Part shown: positions 44,549 through 53,128 of the stretch, one piece after another
Position numbering within the stretch: position 1 is the first letter of the stretch
How the letters are laid out: every line of letters begins with the position of its first letter
Source of the DNA: Tritonibacter scottomollicae
GTDB lineage: Bacteria > Pseudomonadota > Alphaproteobacteria > Rhodobacterales > Rhodobacteraceae
Reading direction: 5' to 3'
DNA: 64,000 bases
Assembly (NCBI RefSeq): GCF_003003215.1
Contig: NZ_PVUF01000012.1
Coordinates: 1 to 64,000 of the forward strand
Made by a program: the position numbers and the translations under genes
The notes under the pieces: generated by a model
What the model was told of the DNA's origin: nothing
The model's input: the letters and a program-made list of their open reading frames with translations, nothing else
Database searches by the model: none

Positions 44549-44582
44549 TTATGCCTCCGAAACAAATCAGTTCCGCCCGTGC

Positions 44583-44609
44583 GTCCCGCGTCCCCTGCTG
44601 CCGCGGGAC
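44583..44609 (-). other. Stem-loop upstream of the dienelactone hydrolase gene
   Basis: GTCCCGCG (44583-44590) and CGCGGGAC (44602-44609) are perfectly complementary with an 11-nt loop. It lies between the clpX terminator and the next start codon. Role unclear; it could be part of the promoter-proximal leader. Confidence 0.35.
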
Positions 44610-44616
44610 CACCCAG

Positions 44617-44649
44617 AAAAAAGGGCCGGTGTCCTGCTGACACCGACCC
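44617..44649 (-). terminator. Rho-independent terminator of clpX
   Basis: On the minus strand GGGTCGGTGTC, a 5-nt loop, GACACCGGCCC and then TTTTTT. The 11-bp stem has one G-U pair. It starts 30 bp after the clpX stop. Confidence 0.93.
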
Positions 44650-44678
44650 CGTTCATTTCATTTCGACACCAACAGAGA

Positions 44679-45944
44679 TCATCCGGCGGTGGCCGATTCC
44701 TTTTCATCCGCGTGGATCATCAGGGGCTGCGCATCGGAGGTGACGGCTTCCTCATTCACGACAACCTTGGTCACGCTCTCCATGCCCGGCAGTTCGAACA
44801 TGGTGTTCAGCAGAATGTCCTCAAGGATCGAGCGCAACCCTCGTGCGCCAGTCTTGCGTTCGATCGCCTTCTTGGAGATGGCGGACAGTGCTTCATCGGT
44901 GAAGTCCAGCTCGGTCTCTTCCAGCTCGAACAGGCGCTGATACTGTTTGACCAGAGCGTTCTTCGGCTTGGTCAGGATGGTGATCAGCGCGTCCTCATCC
45001 AGATCTTCGAGCGTCGCCAGAACCGGCAGACGACCGACGAATTCCGGAATCAGGCCGAATTTCAGCAGATCCTCAGGTTCGAGATCGCGGAAGGTTTCAC
45101 CAATGCCCGCTTCGCTTTCGTCGCGCACATCAGCGCCAAAGCCCATGGCAGAGCCCTTGCCGCGCTGTTTGATGATCCGGTCGAGACCCGCAAAGGCGCC
45201 ACCGCAGATGAACAGGATGTTGGTGGTGTCCACCTGCAGGAATTCCTGCTGCGGATGCTTGCGGCCACCCTGCGGCGGCACGGAGGCCACGGTGCCTTCC
45301 ATCAGCTTCAGCAATGCCTGCTGCACGCCCTCGCCCGACACATCGCGGGTGATCGAAGGGTTTTCGGACTTGCGGGTGATCTTGTCGACTTCGTCGATAT
45401 AGACGATGCCGCGCTGTGCTTTCTCGACGTTATATTCGGACGCTTGCAACAGTTTGAGGATGATGTTTTCCACATCCTCCCCGACATAACCAGCCTCGGT
45501 CAGCGTCGTGGCGTCGGCCATGGTGAAGGGCACATCGAGGATGCGCGCCAAAGTCTGCGCCAGCAAGGTCTTGCCGCAGCCGGTTGGGCCAATCAGCAGG
45601 ATGTTGGATTTCGCAAGCTCAATGTCATTCCCGGCCTTCTGGGCGTGGTTGAGGCGCTTGTAATGATTGTGCACCGCCACCGACAGCACACGCTTTGCCG
45701 TCGCCTGACCGATCACGTAATCATCCAGAACCTCGCAGATATCCTTTGGCGTCGGCACGCCATCGGTGGCCTTCATGCCGGAGGCCTTGGTCTCCTCGCG
45801 GATGATATCCATGCACAGCTCGACGCATTCATCACAGATGAACACCGTCGGTCCCGCAATCAGCTTGCGTACCTCATGCTGGCTCTTGCCGCAGAAACTA
45901 CAGTAAAGCGTGTTCTTGCTGTCGCCGCTCGAGTTCGTCGCCAT
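44679..45944 (-). CDS. clpX: ATP-dependent Clp protease ATP-binding subunit ClpX
   Basis: A 421-residue AAA+ unfoldase of standard length. The N-terminal zinc domain has CSFCGK and CDECVELC pairs. Walker A is GPTGCGKT, the pore loop YVG lies in [11 protein letters not shown], Walker B is [10 protein letters not shown], and the IGF-type ClpP-contact loop region follows [15 protein letters not shown]. It unfolds tagged substrates and feeds them to ClpP; in alphaproteobacteria it degrades the cell-cycle regulator CtrA. AAGG precedes ATG 45944. The gene lies 153 bp after clpP on the same strand, with a hairpin between. Confidence 0.98.
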   Translation of the reverse strand: MATNSSGDSKNTLYCSFCGKSQHEVRKLIAGPTVFICDECVELCMDIIREETKASGMKATDGVPTPKDICEVLDDYVIGQATAKRVLSVAVHNHYKRLNHAQKAGNDIELAKSNILLIGPTGCGKTLLAQTLARILDVPFTMADATTLTEAGYVGEDVENIILKLLQASEYNVEKAQRGIVYIDEVDKITRKSENPSITRDVSGEGVQQALLKLMEGTVASVPPQGGRKHPQQEFLQVDTTNILFICGGAFAGLDRIIKQRGKGSAMGFGADVRDESEAGIGETFRDLEPEDLLKFGLIPEFVGRLPVLATLEDLDEDALITILTKPKNALVKQYQRLFELEETELDFTDEALSAISKKAIERKTGARGLRSILEDILLNTMFELPGMESVTKVVVNEEAVTSDAQPLMIHADEKESATAG

Positions 45945-46040
45945 GGTCTACCTTTCCATCCGCCTCGGGGCCAGCGCGTGTCAGTATGCCCCGATTTCCA
46001 ACCAGCTTAGGACAGCTCCCAACCGGCCACAATGTCAAAT

Positions 46041-46077
46041 TGTGCTCCCTGACACACACAAGTGCACAGGGAACACA
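46041..46077 (-). terminator. Hairpin between clpP and clpX
   Basis: TGTGCTCCCTG (46041-46051) pairs with CAGGGAACACA (46067-46077), one mismatch, 15-nt loop. On the minus strand only ATTTG follows. It is probably a leaky terminator that lets clpX receive part of the clpP transcript. Confidence 0.5.
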
Positions 46078-46097
46078 AAGCCGGCATAGTCGCCGGA

Positions 46098-46730
46098 TCA
46101 GCTCTCTTCGTCGTCACCCTTCGCACGGTTCTCGACGATTTCGTCGATCAGACCAAATTCCTTGGCCTGCTCTGGTGCCATGAAATTGTCGCGTTCCAGC
46201 GCCTTTTCAATGGTCTCGTAGTCCTGACCGGTGTGTTTCACATAGATCTCGTTGAGGCGACGCTTCAGCTTCTGCGTCTCCTCGGCGTGGATCATGATGT
46301 CCGTCGCCTGCCCCTGATAGCCACCAGAGGGCTGGTGCACCATCACGCGGGAGTTGGGCAGCGAGAACCGCATGCCGGCCTCACCCGCGGTCAAAAGCAG
46401 GGAGCCCATCGAGGCCGCCTGACCGATCACCAGGGTCGACACCTTCGGCTTGATGTACTGCATGGTGTCATAAATCGACAGGCCAGAGGTCACGACACCG
46501 CCGGGGCTGTTGATATACATGGAGATTTCCTTGGACGGGTTCTCCGCCTCAAGGTGCAGCAGCTGCGCCACGATCAGCGACGACATACCGTCATGCACCG
46601 GACCGTTGAGGAAGATGATACGCTCCTTCAACAGGCGCGAGAAAATATCATATGCCCGCTCGCCCCGGCTGGTCTGTTCAACGACCATCGGCACAAGAGT
46701 GTTCATGTAGGTTTCTGTTGGATCAATCAT
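46098..46730 (-). CDS. clpP: ATP-dependent Clp protease proteolytic subunit ClpP
   Basis: A 210-residue serine protease subunit. Catalytic residues are visible as Ser in [11 protein letters not shown], His in [13 protein letters not shown] and Asp in ERDNFM. Tetradecamers pair with ClpX or ClpA for regulated protein degradation. The start at 46730 ([15 protein letters not shown]) fits the family in this group and has AGGCAGGT upstream; the frame extends to 46766 without support. Divergent from the GlxA-type regulator gene. Confidence 0.97.
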   Translation of the reverse strand: MIDPTETYMNTLVPMVVEQTSRGERAYDIFSRLLKERIIFLNGPVHDGMSSLIVAQLLHLEAENPSKEISMYINSPGGVVTSGLSIYDTMQYIKPKVSTLVIGQAASMGSLLLTAGEAGMRFSLPNSRVMVHQPSGGYQGQATDIMIHAEETQKLKRRLNEIYVKHTGQDYETIEKALERDNFMAPEQAKEFGLIDEIVENRAKGDDEES

Positions 46731-47005
46731 TGGACCTGCCTGTCTTGGGATCTTGTCGAGCACCATACCCGACGAAGGATTACCCGAGTCTTAGTGCTGC
46801 GAAAAATGGGCTGCAAGAGGTGCACCCGCATTTTAGCGGCAGCGTGATCCTGCAAATCATCAGGCCGATGCCTCAAGCGGAAGATCTCCGGTGTCGTTAA
46901 TCACCGCACCGAGGTCGCAATATCCGGGCACATATCCCTGCCACGGGGATAGCTGGTATAAGAGCGCCGAACACAAATAGTCCCGCGCCCGCACCCTTAG
47001 CCAGC

Positions 47006-48025
47006 ATGGAAACGCCCGTGGCCGACGACAGTTTTGTTCAAAAAGGCGCTGCCGCCACGCTCTCGATCCCGCACATCGGAGAGCCGCAGGATTTCTACTT
47101 CCTGCTGTTGCCCAAGGCGACAATGCTGCCCGTCGCCGCGGCGATCGAACCGCTGCGGATTGCCAATCAGGTCACCAATACAAAGCTTTACCGCTGGTAC
47201 ATCATGACCGAGGACGGCGCACCGCTGCGCTGCTCCAACGGCATGATGGTGACCCCGGACATGGCACTCGGCGCCTTGCCCTCGGACGGGATGGGCTTTG
47301 TCTGCGCCGGGGTGGAGCCTCAGGATGCGGCGGGCGATATCACCCTCAACTGGCTTCGGCGCGAACATCGCTTCGGGCGCAAGCTGGGCGGCATCTGCAC
47401 CGGCGCCTTTGCCTTGGCGCAGGCCGGGCTGATCAAGAACCAGCCTTTTACACTGCATTGGGAAAATCAGCCGGGCTTTGTCGAACGGTTCGAGCATCTG
47501 AAGCCCTCGCCCAATATCTACGAGGTCACCGGCAGCCTGATGACCTGCGGCGGCGGCAGCGCGGCCACAGACATGATGCTGACCCTGATCGAGGAGCGTC
47601 ACGGCAAGCAACTCGCCATCATCGTCGCCGACATGTGTCTGCACGTACGCTCAACCTCGGGCGCGGCGCCGCAGAAATCGAACTACGCGGTCGCCATCGG
47701 CAGCCGCAACCAGCGCCTGCTGAGCGCGCTGCAACTGATGCAGGAATCGCTTGAGGAGCCGCTGTCGATCGGCGCGCTATGCACCCGGCTTGATATCTCG
47801 CGCAGACAGCTGGAACGGCTGTTCTCGCGTTATCTCGCTCAGAGCCCGATGCATGTCTACTCCGACATGCGCCTCAGCCATGCCTTTGCGCTGATGAACG
47901 AGACCTCGATGTCGGTGACCGAAATCGCGCTGGCCTCCGGCTTCAACTCCGCGACGCATTTCTCGCGCCAGTTCAAGCGCAAGTTCGGTGCCAGCCCGCA
48001 TTTCTTCCGCAAGGGCTGGGCCTGA
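47006..48025 (+). CDS. GlxA family transcriptional regulator (DJ-1/PfpI plus AraC domains)
   Basis: A 339-residue protein. The N-terminal amidotransferase-like domain (residues ~20-190) contains GGICTGAFALAQAGL, with a Cys at the nucleophile-elbow position. The C-terminal AraC domain (~235-335) has two helix-turn-helices (IGALCTRLDISRRQLERLFSRYL and VTEIALASGFNSATHFSRQFKRKFG). Relatives control carnitine, glycine betaine, arginine or choline catabolism. The DUF302, thiamine-diphosphate enzyme and CoA-transferase genes downstream on the same strand are the likely targets. Effector unknown. Confidence 0.92.
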   Translation: METPVADDSFVQKGAAATLSIPHIGEPQDFYFLLLPKATMLPVAAAIEPLRIANQVTNTKLYRWYIMTEDGAPLRCSNGMMVTPDMALGALPSDGMGFVCAGVEPQDAAGDITLNWLRREHRFGRKLGGICTGAFALAQAGLIKNQPFTLHWENQPGFVERFEHLKPSPNIYEVTGSLMTCGGGSAATDMMLTLIEERHGKQLAIIVADMCLHVRSTSGAAPQKSNYAVAIGSRNQRLLSALQLMQESLEEPLSIGALCTRLDISRRQLERLFSRYLAQSPMHVYSDMRLSHAFALMNETSMSVTEIALASGFNSATHFSRQFKRKFGASPHFFRKGWA

Positions 48026-48153
48026 GTCCCTTCGGCACCGTTCCAGAGGCGCCCCCCCAGACCTGACGGCAAACGCACTGAAATGTGACGAGTATTTCAG
48101 CCCGGTTGCGCGTACACCCGGTCCAGTCTCGTAGCCAGCCAGGAGCCGTCGCC

Positions 48154-48660
48154 ATGGTCACACAGTCACTCTCTGCCCGTCTTGCCGCCGGGGCGATTGC
48201 CGCCTTTGTTCTGGCCGCCCCATTGCACGCCTCTGAGCAGGGCGCGGATCTTCAGCCACGCGAGGGCTGGGCGGTGCACGCCAGCATCAAGGATTACCCC
48301 ACCCTGCTTGCGGATCTGAAAGCGGCTGTGCGCGACCATAATATGGGCGTGGTGACGGAGGCCGGCCCCACCGATGCCGCTGCCGCCCGTGGCATAACCA
48401 TTCCCGGCAATCGCGTCGTGGGAGTCTTTGCCAATGACTACGCGGTGCAGATCCTTGACCTCTCCACCGCCGCCATGATCGAGGCGCCAATCCGCTTTTA
48501 TGTCACCGAAGGGGATGACGGCACCGCCACCCTCTCCTACAAGACACCAAGCCATGTGTTTGCACCCTATGTGCCTGAGGCAGGCGAGAAACTGGCCGCC
48601 GTCGCGGAGCAGCTGGATGGCGTCTTCGGCGCCATTGCAACCGCCGCCCTGCGCGACTGA
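48154..48660 (+). CDS. Exported DUF302 domain protein
   Basis: A 168-residue protein with a signal peptide (~1-31, ending PLHASEQ) and a DUF302-like domain: HASIKDYPTLLADLKAAVRDHNMGVVTEAGPTDAAAARGITIPGNRVVGVFAND ... IEAPIRFYVTE. The fold's function is not known; relatives occur beside redox and thiol proteins. CAGGAG eleven bases before ATG 48154 decides the start over the frame opening at 48085. It lies 128 bp after the GlxA-type regulator and 21 bp before the thiamine-diphosphate enzyme gene, suggesting one transcript. Confidence 0.75.
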   Translation: MVTQSLSARLAAGAIAAFVLAAPLHASEQGADLQPREGWAVHASIKDYPTLLADLKAAVRDHNMGVVTEAGPTDAAAARGITIPGNRVVGVFANDYAVQILDLSTAAMIEAPIRFYVTEGDDGTATLSYKTPSHVFAPYVPEAGEKLAAVAEQLDGVFGAIATAALRD

Positions 48661-48681
48661 CCCATCTGATTCCAACGCGAG

Positions 48682-50307
48682 ATGTTTCCTCCGATGACCC
48701 AATCCCTCCGCGCCGCCGATGTTCTCGCCCGTCGCCTCTATGAGGCGGGCTGCCGCCACGCCTTTGGCATGCCCGGCGGCGAGGTACTGACCCTCGTTGA
48801 TGCGCTCACACGGGCCGGTATCACCTTCCACCTCGCCAAACACGAAAACTGCGCCGGTTTTATGGGCGAAGGGGTGCATCACGCCGATGGCGCTCCGGCG
48901 ATCCTTGTGGCCACGATCGGCCCCGGCGCCCTGAACGGGGTCAACGTGGTGGCCAACGCCCATCAGGACCGGGTGCCGATGCTGGTGCTGACCGGCTGCG
49001 TCGATGCGGAGGAGGCGCAGACCTACACCCATCAGGTGCTGGACCAGCAGGCGGTCTTTGCCCCGATCACCAAGGCCAGCTTTCGTCTCGACGCCGCCGC
49101 CGCCGAGGTGATCGCCGATAAGGCCGTTACCATTGCCACGGAGGCCCGCCAGGGGCCGGTGCATATCGACGTGCCGATCACGGTGGCAGAAACGCCTGCA
49201 ACCGAACGCCGCCCCCGCGGCGCGCCTGCCGGAGCTACCGCGCCTGCCGGTGCGACATTGGCGCAGGCGCATGGCTGGCTGGCAGAGGCCACCCGCCCGT
49301 TGGCAGTGATCGGCCTTGATGCGCTGCTGTCCGGCGGCGCGGAGGCCACAAAGTCTTTCCTTGAGGCCCGCCAGATCCCCTTTGTCACCACCTACAAGGC
49401 CAAGGGCATCCTGCCCGAAAACCATCCGCTCTGCCTCGGCGGGGCCGGATTGTCGCCGCGTGCGGACAGTCACCTGCTGCCGCTGCTGGAGGCCGCCGAC
49501 CTGATCCTCTGCATCGGCTATGACCCGATCGAGATGCGCACCGGATGGCGTGACGCCTGGGATCCGCGCGACACCCGGGTCATCGACATCACGCCGGAGG
49601 CCAACAGCCACTACATGCATCAGGCCAGCCTGCCGCTGATCGCGGATCTGCCCGCCACGCTGGCCGCATTGGCCGTGGCGCCGCCCGCTGCCCCTCTCTG
49701 GTCGGGTGGCGAGATTGCCAAGACGCAATCCGCGCTAGCCGACGCCTTCCCGCACACCGACGACTGGGGCCCCGCAGGCGTCATCGCCCAATGCATGGAA
49801 ACCTTGCCCCGCGACACCCTGCTGACGGCAGACAGCGGCGCCCATCGCATTCTGCTCAGCCAGATGTGGAATTGCGGCGCGCCGCGCCAGCTGGTGCAAT
49901 CCTCCGGCCTCTGCACCATGGGCTGCGCCGTGCCGCTGGCAATGGGTCGCAAGCTGGCGCAGCCCGACCGCACGGTTGTCAGCTTTTCCGGCGATGCGGG
50001 GTTCCTGATGGTCGCAGGAGAGCTGGCCACCGCGGCCGAGATGGGGCTTGCGCCGATCTTCGTGGTCTTTGTCGATGCCTCCCTCGCCCTGATCGAACTG
50101 AAGCAGCGCCAGCGTCAGCTGCCCAACGCGGCCGTCGATTTTGGCCACCACGACTTTGCCGCCATCGGGCGCGCCTTTGGTGGCCAGGGCCATCGCGTGC
50201 GCAACCGCGCCGAGTTGACCGCAGCGCTTGATGCGGCCATGCAGGCGGACACATTCACCGTGATCGCAGCGGAAATCGACCGGGAGGGCTATGATGGCCG
50301 GATCTGA
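48682..50307 (+). CDS. Thiamine diphosphate-dependent enzyme, acetolactate synthase-like, with altered cofactor motif
   Basis: A 541-residue enzyme with the three-domain acetolactate synthase / pyruvate decarboxylase layout. The thiamine-activating Glu55 is in HLAKHENCAGF and the FAD/ADP-type middle domain spans ~195-335. The cofactor motif differs: GDG is GDA (437-439), and the NN pair that ends the motif and gives a metal ligand is VD (464-465). Asp can replace Asn as ligand, so activity is plausible, but the substrate is open. The CoA-transferase gene overlaps its 3' end by 17 bp, like oxalyl-CoA decarboxylase / formyl-CoA transferase pairs, yet the sequence is not clearly Oxc. ATG 48694 is an alternative start. 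Confidence 0.85.
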   Translation: MFPPMTQSLRAADVLARRLYEAGCRHAFGMPGGEVLTLVDALTRAGITFHLAKHENCAGFMGEGVHHADGAPAILVATIGPGALNGVNVVANAHQDRVPMLVLTGCVDAEEAQTYTHQVLDQQAVFAPITKASFRLDAAAAEVIADKAVTIATEARQGPVHIDVPITVAETPATERRPRGAPAGATAPAGATLAQAHGWLAEATRPLAVIGLDALLSGGAEATKSFLEARQIPFVTTYKAKGILPENHPLCLGGAGLSPRADSHLLPLLEAADLILCIGYDPIEMRTGWRDAWDPRDTRVIDITPEANSHYMHQASLPLIADLPATLAALAVAPPAAPLWSGGEIAKTQSALADAFPHTDDWGPAGVIAQCMETLPRDTLLTADSGAHRILLSQMWNCGAPRQLVQSSGLCTMGCAVPLAMGRKLAQPDRTVVSFSGDAGFLMVAGELATAAEMGLAPIFVVFVDASLALIELKQRQRQLPNAAVDFGHHDFAAIGRAFGGQGHRVRNRAELTAALDAAMQADTFTVIAAEIDREGYDGRI

Positions 50308-51478
50308 CTTGTTGCCCCATGGCGCCCTCAAGGGGGTCAAGGTTCTCGACCTTACGCGCATTCTGGCCGGTCCCACCGCAACCCAGTTGCTGGGCGACCT
50401 TGGCGCGGATGTGATCAAGGTGGAAAACCCGTCGACGGGCGGTGACGACACCCGCCAATGGGGCAAGAGCGTCGCCGAAGGTGCTGACCTCACACCCTAT
50501 TTCATGGCCGCCAATCGCAACAAACGCTCGCTGGCGCTGGATATTGCCCACCCCGAGGGACAGGCGATCATCCGCCACCTGGCGCAGCAGGCAGACGTTC
50601 TGGTCGAGAATTTCAAACCCGGCGGGCTTGCCAAATACGGTCTGGATTACGCCAGCCTGCGCGAGAGCTGCCCGCGGCTGGTCTATGCCTCCATATCGGG
50701 ATACGGCCAGACCGGACCCAATCGCGAAAAACCCGGCTATGATTTGATGGCGCAGGGGTATGGCGGCATGATGTCCCTGACCGGCGAGCCTGACGGCGCG
50801 CCGATGAAGGTGGGCGTCGGCGTCGCGGATGTGATGTGCGGCATGTATGCCACCATCGGCATCCTCTCGGCGCTACGGCACCGGGATCTTACGAATGAGG
50901 GCCAGCAGGTCGAGCTATCGCTGGTTGACACGCAGATCGCCTGGCTGATCAACGAGGGCGTCAGCTACCTCAACACCGGGCAAAAGCCGCTGCGGCGTGG
51001 CAACGAACACCCCTCGATCATGCCTTATGGCACCTATGAGACCTCCGACGGCCATGTGATCCTTGCAGTGGGCAACGACAGCCAGTTCCGCCGTTTCATG
51101 GCGTTTTTGTCGCTTGAAGGGCTGGCGGAGGATGACCGTTTTGCCACCAACCCGGCACGGCTGGAGCACCGCGACGCGCTCAACGAGATCCTGAAGCCCG
51201 CCTTGCGACGCTTCAGCACCCAGCAGGTGATCGACGGCATGGAGGCCGCCAAGGTCCCTGTCGGGCCTGTGAAGACCCTCGATCAGGTGTTTGAGACGGA
51301 TCAGGTCGACGCGCGCGAGATGGTTGTGACCATGCACTCCGGTGACACGCCGCTGCGCCTTTTGGGCAATCCTCTGAAGTTCTCGCGCACGCCGGTGACA
51401 TACCGTAAAAGCCCGCCTAAGTGCGGCGCAGACAGTGACGAGATTCTCTCGTCCGATGCGCCCTTCAAGGACGACTGA
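50291..51478 (+). CDS. CaiB/BaiF family (family III) CoA-transferase
   Basis: A 395-residue enzyme. Family III motifs are LKGVKVLDLTRILAGPTATQLLGDLGADVIKVENP at the start and GYDLMAQGYGGMMSLTGEPDGAPMKVGVGVADVMCGMYA, with the catalytic Asp151 in PGYD (as Asp169 in formyl-CoA transferase). It moves CoA between two carboxylates, with no intermediate release. The gene overlaps the thiamine-diphosphate enzyme gene, so the two probably act in one pathway. Which acids are used cannot be read from the sequence. GGGAGG precedes the ATG. Confidence 0.93.
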   Translation: MMAGSDLLPHGALKGVKVLDLTRILAGPTATQLLGDLGADVIKVENPSTGGDDTRQWGKSVAEGADLTPYFMAANRNKRSLALDIAHPEGQAIIRHLAQQADVLVENFKPGGLAKYGLDYASLRESCPRLVYASISGYGQTGPNREKPGYDLMAQGYGGMMSLTGEPDGAPMKVGVGVADVMCGMYATIGILSALRHRDLTNEGQQVELSLVDTQIAWLINEGVSYLNTGQKPLRRGNEHPSIMPYGTYETSDGHVILAVGNDSQFRRFMAFLSLEGLAEDDRFATNPARLEHRDALNEILKPALRRFSTQQVIDGMEAAKVPVGPVKTLDQVFETDQVDAREMVVTMHSGDTPLRLLGNPLKFSRTPVTYRKSPPKCGADSDEILSSDAPFKDD

Positions 51479-51520
51479 CATCAACAGACGTGTTGCGGCC
51501 TTTGCCCGCCCCGCAATGTT

Positions 51521-51543
51521 ACAGCCCCCGCCGTTTGGGCTGT
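51521..51543 (+). terminator. Hairpin after the CoA-transferase gene
   Basis: ACAGCCC (51521-51527) and GGGCTGT (51537-51543), perfect 7-bp stem with a 9-nt loop, 43 bp after the stop. No T run; a weak terminator at best. The rest of the 263-bp gap shows nothing else. Confidence 0.35.
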
Positions 51544-51741
51544 CATGTGCTGCGTCAAACGGCATAGCATCCCGCTTTTGCGCCGTTTTTTGCTCATTTG
51601 CTCTGACGACAGTGACACAAAACCGCGCACAGCCACACGCGCCTTCACCAAAGCGCGAGTGGGGGGCGCGCGGCCAATAGCGCTCCGCTAGCATCGTTTT
51701 CAACACAAGTTTTTTCTCAAGCGCGCGAAAGTGACCCGCCC

Positions 51742-53106
51742 ATGACCCAGGATATATTCGGACAGGATTGCAGTCTGACGGACGCGCATGCGCTCGATGC
51801 ATGGAACGGCCTTCAACTTGGCGTGCTTGCCCATGCCGCAAGCACGGCCGATCATCTGGGCGCCTTGCTGAAGGCCGCCCCTGATTTTGCACTGGGGCAG
51901 GCCATTCGGGGGATCTCGCTGCTGATGCTGGGTCGCTCTGAACTGATCCCAATTGCGCATGAGGCGCATGCGATCGCAAAATCCGCTTATGAGGGCGCCC
52001 TGCCGCGGGAACGCAAGTACATTGATGCGCTGGAGGCCTGGCTTGGCGGCAAACCCTCGCGCGCCGTTGCCTGCATGGAAGAGGTCCTGACCCTTTACCC
52101 TTGCGATACGCTGGCGATGAAACTCAGCCACGGCATCCGCTTCATCCTTGGTGACGCACGCGGCATGCGGGCCTCGATCGAACGGGTTCTGCCCGCCTAT
52201 ACCACGGAACACGCCGGTCATGGCTATCTGCTCGGCTGTCACGCCTTCACGCTGGAGGAGACCGGCGAATACGACCGCGCGGAGATCACCGGGCGCCAGG
52301 CCCTGTGGACTGCGCCGGATGATGCCTGGGGCCTGCATGCGGTCGCCCATGTGCATGAGATGACCGGCAATGCCAAGGCCGGGCTCGACTGGTTTGACGG
52401 GCGCGAACAGGCCTGGGCGCATTGCAACAACTTCCGCTACCACGTCTGGTGGCACAAGGCGCTGATGCATCTCGATCTCGGGCAGGTCGACGCGGTGATG
52501 CGGCTTTATGATGACGAGGTGCGCAAGGACAAGACCGACGACTACCGCGATATCTCCAACGCCACATCCCTGCTGATGCGTCTGGAGCTCGATGGGATCA
52601 ATGTCGGCAACCGCTGGGACGAATTGGCGGATCTCTGCGCAGAGCGCACTGAGGACGGCAGCCTGATCTTCGCCGATCTGCACTATCTTCTGGCGCTGGT
52701 GGGCGGAGACCGAAAATCAGCAACAACCCGTCTGGTCGAGCGGATCCACGCCGACGGGGTGTCCGGAACAACCGAAACCGCGCAAAGAATGGCCGACCCG
52801 GGCGCGACAGTTGCAACAGGGCTTGAGGCTTTTGGTGAAGGTGACTACCGAACAGCCTTTGATCGCCTCGCTAAGTCTCGGGATTCGTTGCAACTTGCAG
52901 GTGGCAGCCACGCTCAGAGGGACGTCTTTGAGAGAATGACCATAGACGCCGGTCTGCGGGCCGGAAACTGGGCGCATGTGGAAGCCATTCTTGATGACCG
53001 TCAGGCAAAACGCGGTGGCGCCGAAGACAATTACGCGATTGCCCGTCGCGCTTTGATCGCATCCGCCCGGAACAAGGGCAGCACCCAAAGCGTTCCAGCG
53101 GAGTGA
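51742..53106 (+). CDS. TTC38-like tetratricopeptide repeat protein
   Basis: A 454-residue soluble protein matching the TTC38 (tetratricopeptide repeat protein 38) family: DAHALDAWNGLQLGVLAHAA, RERKYIDALEAWLGGKPSRAVACMEEVLTLYPCDTLAMKLSH, then the family core WGLHAVAHVHEMTGNAKAGLDWFDGREQAWAHCNNFRYHVWWHKALMHLDLG. The helical repeats run through the whole length. The conserved His residues in HAVAHVHEM and WWHKALMHLDL are unusual for simple scaffolds and might bind a ligand or metal. Molecular function is unknown. It ends 22 bp before opgC and may be co-transcribed with the glucan genes. Confidence 0.85.
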   Translation: MTQDIFGQDCSLTDAHALDAWNGLQLGVLAHAASTADHLGALLKAAPDFALGQAIRGISLLMLGRSELIPIAHEAHAIAKSAYEGALPRERKYIDALEAWLGGKPSRAVACMEEVLTLYPCDTLAMKLSHGIRFILGDARGMRASIERVLPAYTTEHAGHGYLLGCHAFTLEETGEYDRAEITGRQALWTAPDDAWGLHAVAHVHEMTGNAKAGLDWFDGREQAWAHCNNFRYHVWWHKALMHLDLGQVDAVMRLYDDEVRKDKTDDYRDISNATSLLMRLELDGINVGNRWDELADLCAERTEDGSLIFADLHYLLALVGGDRKSATTRLVERIHADGVSGTTETAQRMADPGATVATGLEAFGEGDYRTAFDRLAKSRDSLQLAGGSHAQRDVFERMTIDAGLRAGNWAHVEAILDDRQAKRGGAEDNYAIARRALIASARNKGSTQSVPAE

Positions 53107-53128
53107 TCCTTTAGGAGATTGAAAACTG

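Noticed and set aside
48166-49728. A 520-codon minus-strand frame opposite the DUF302 and thiamine-diphosphate enzyme genes
   Set aside because: Low-complexity Gly/Arg/His composition and full overlap with well-supported genes.
48682-51478. Direct assignment as oxalyl-CoA decarboxylase plus formyl-CoA transferase
   Set aside because: The gene pairing fits, but the thiamine enzyme's cofactor motif and middle domain do not look like Oxc closely enough to name it.
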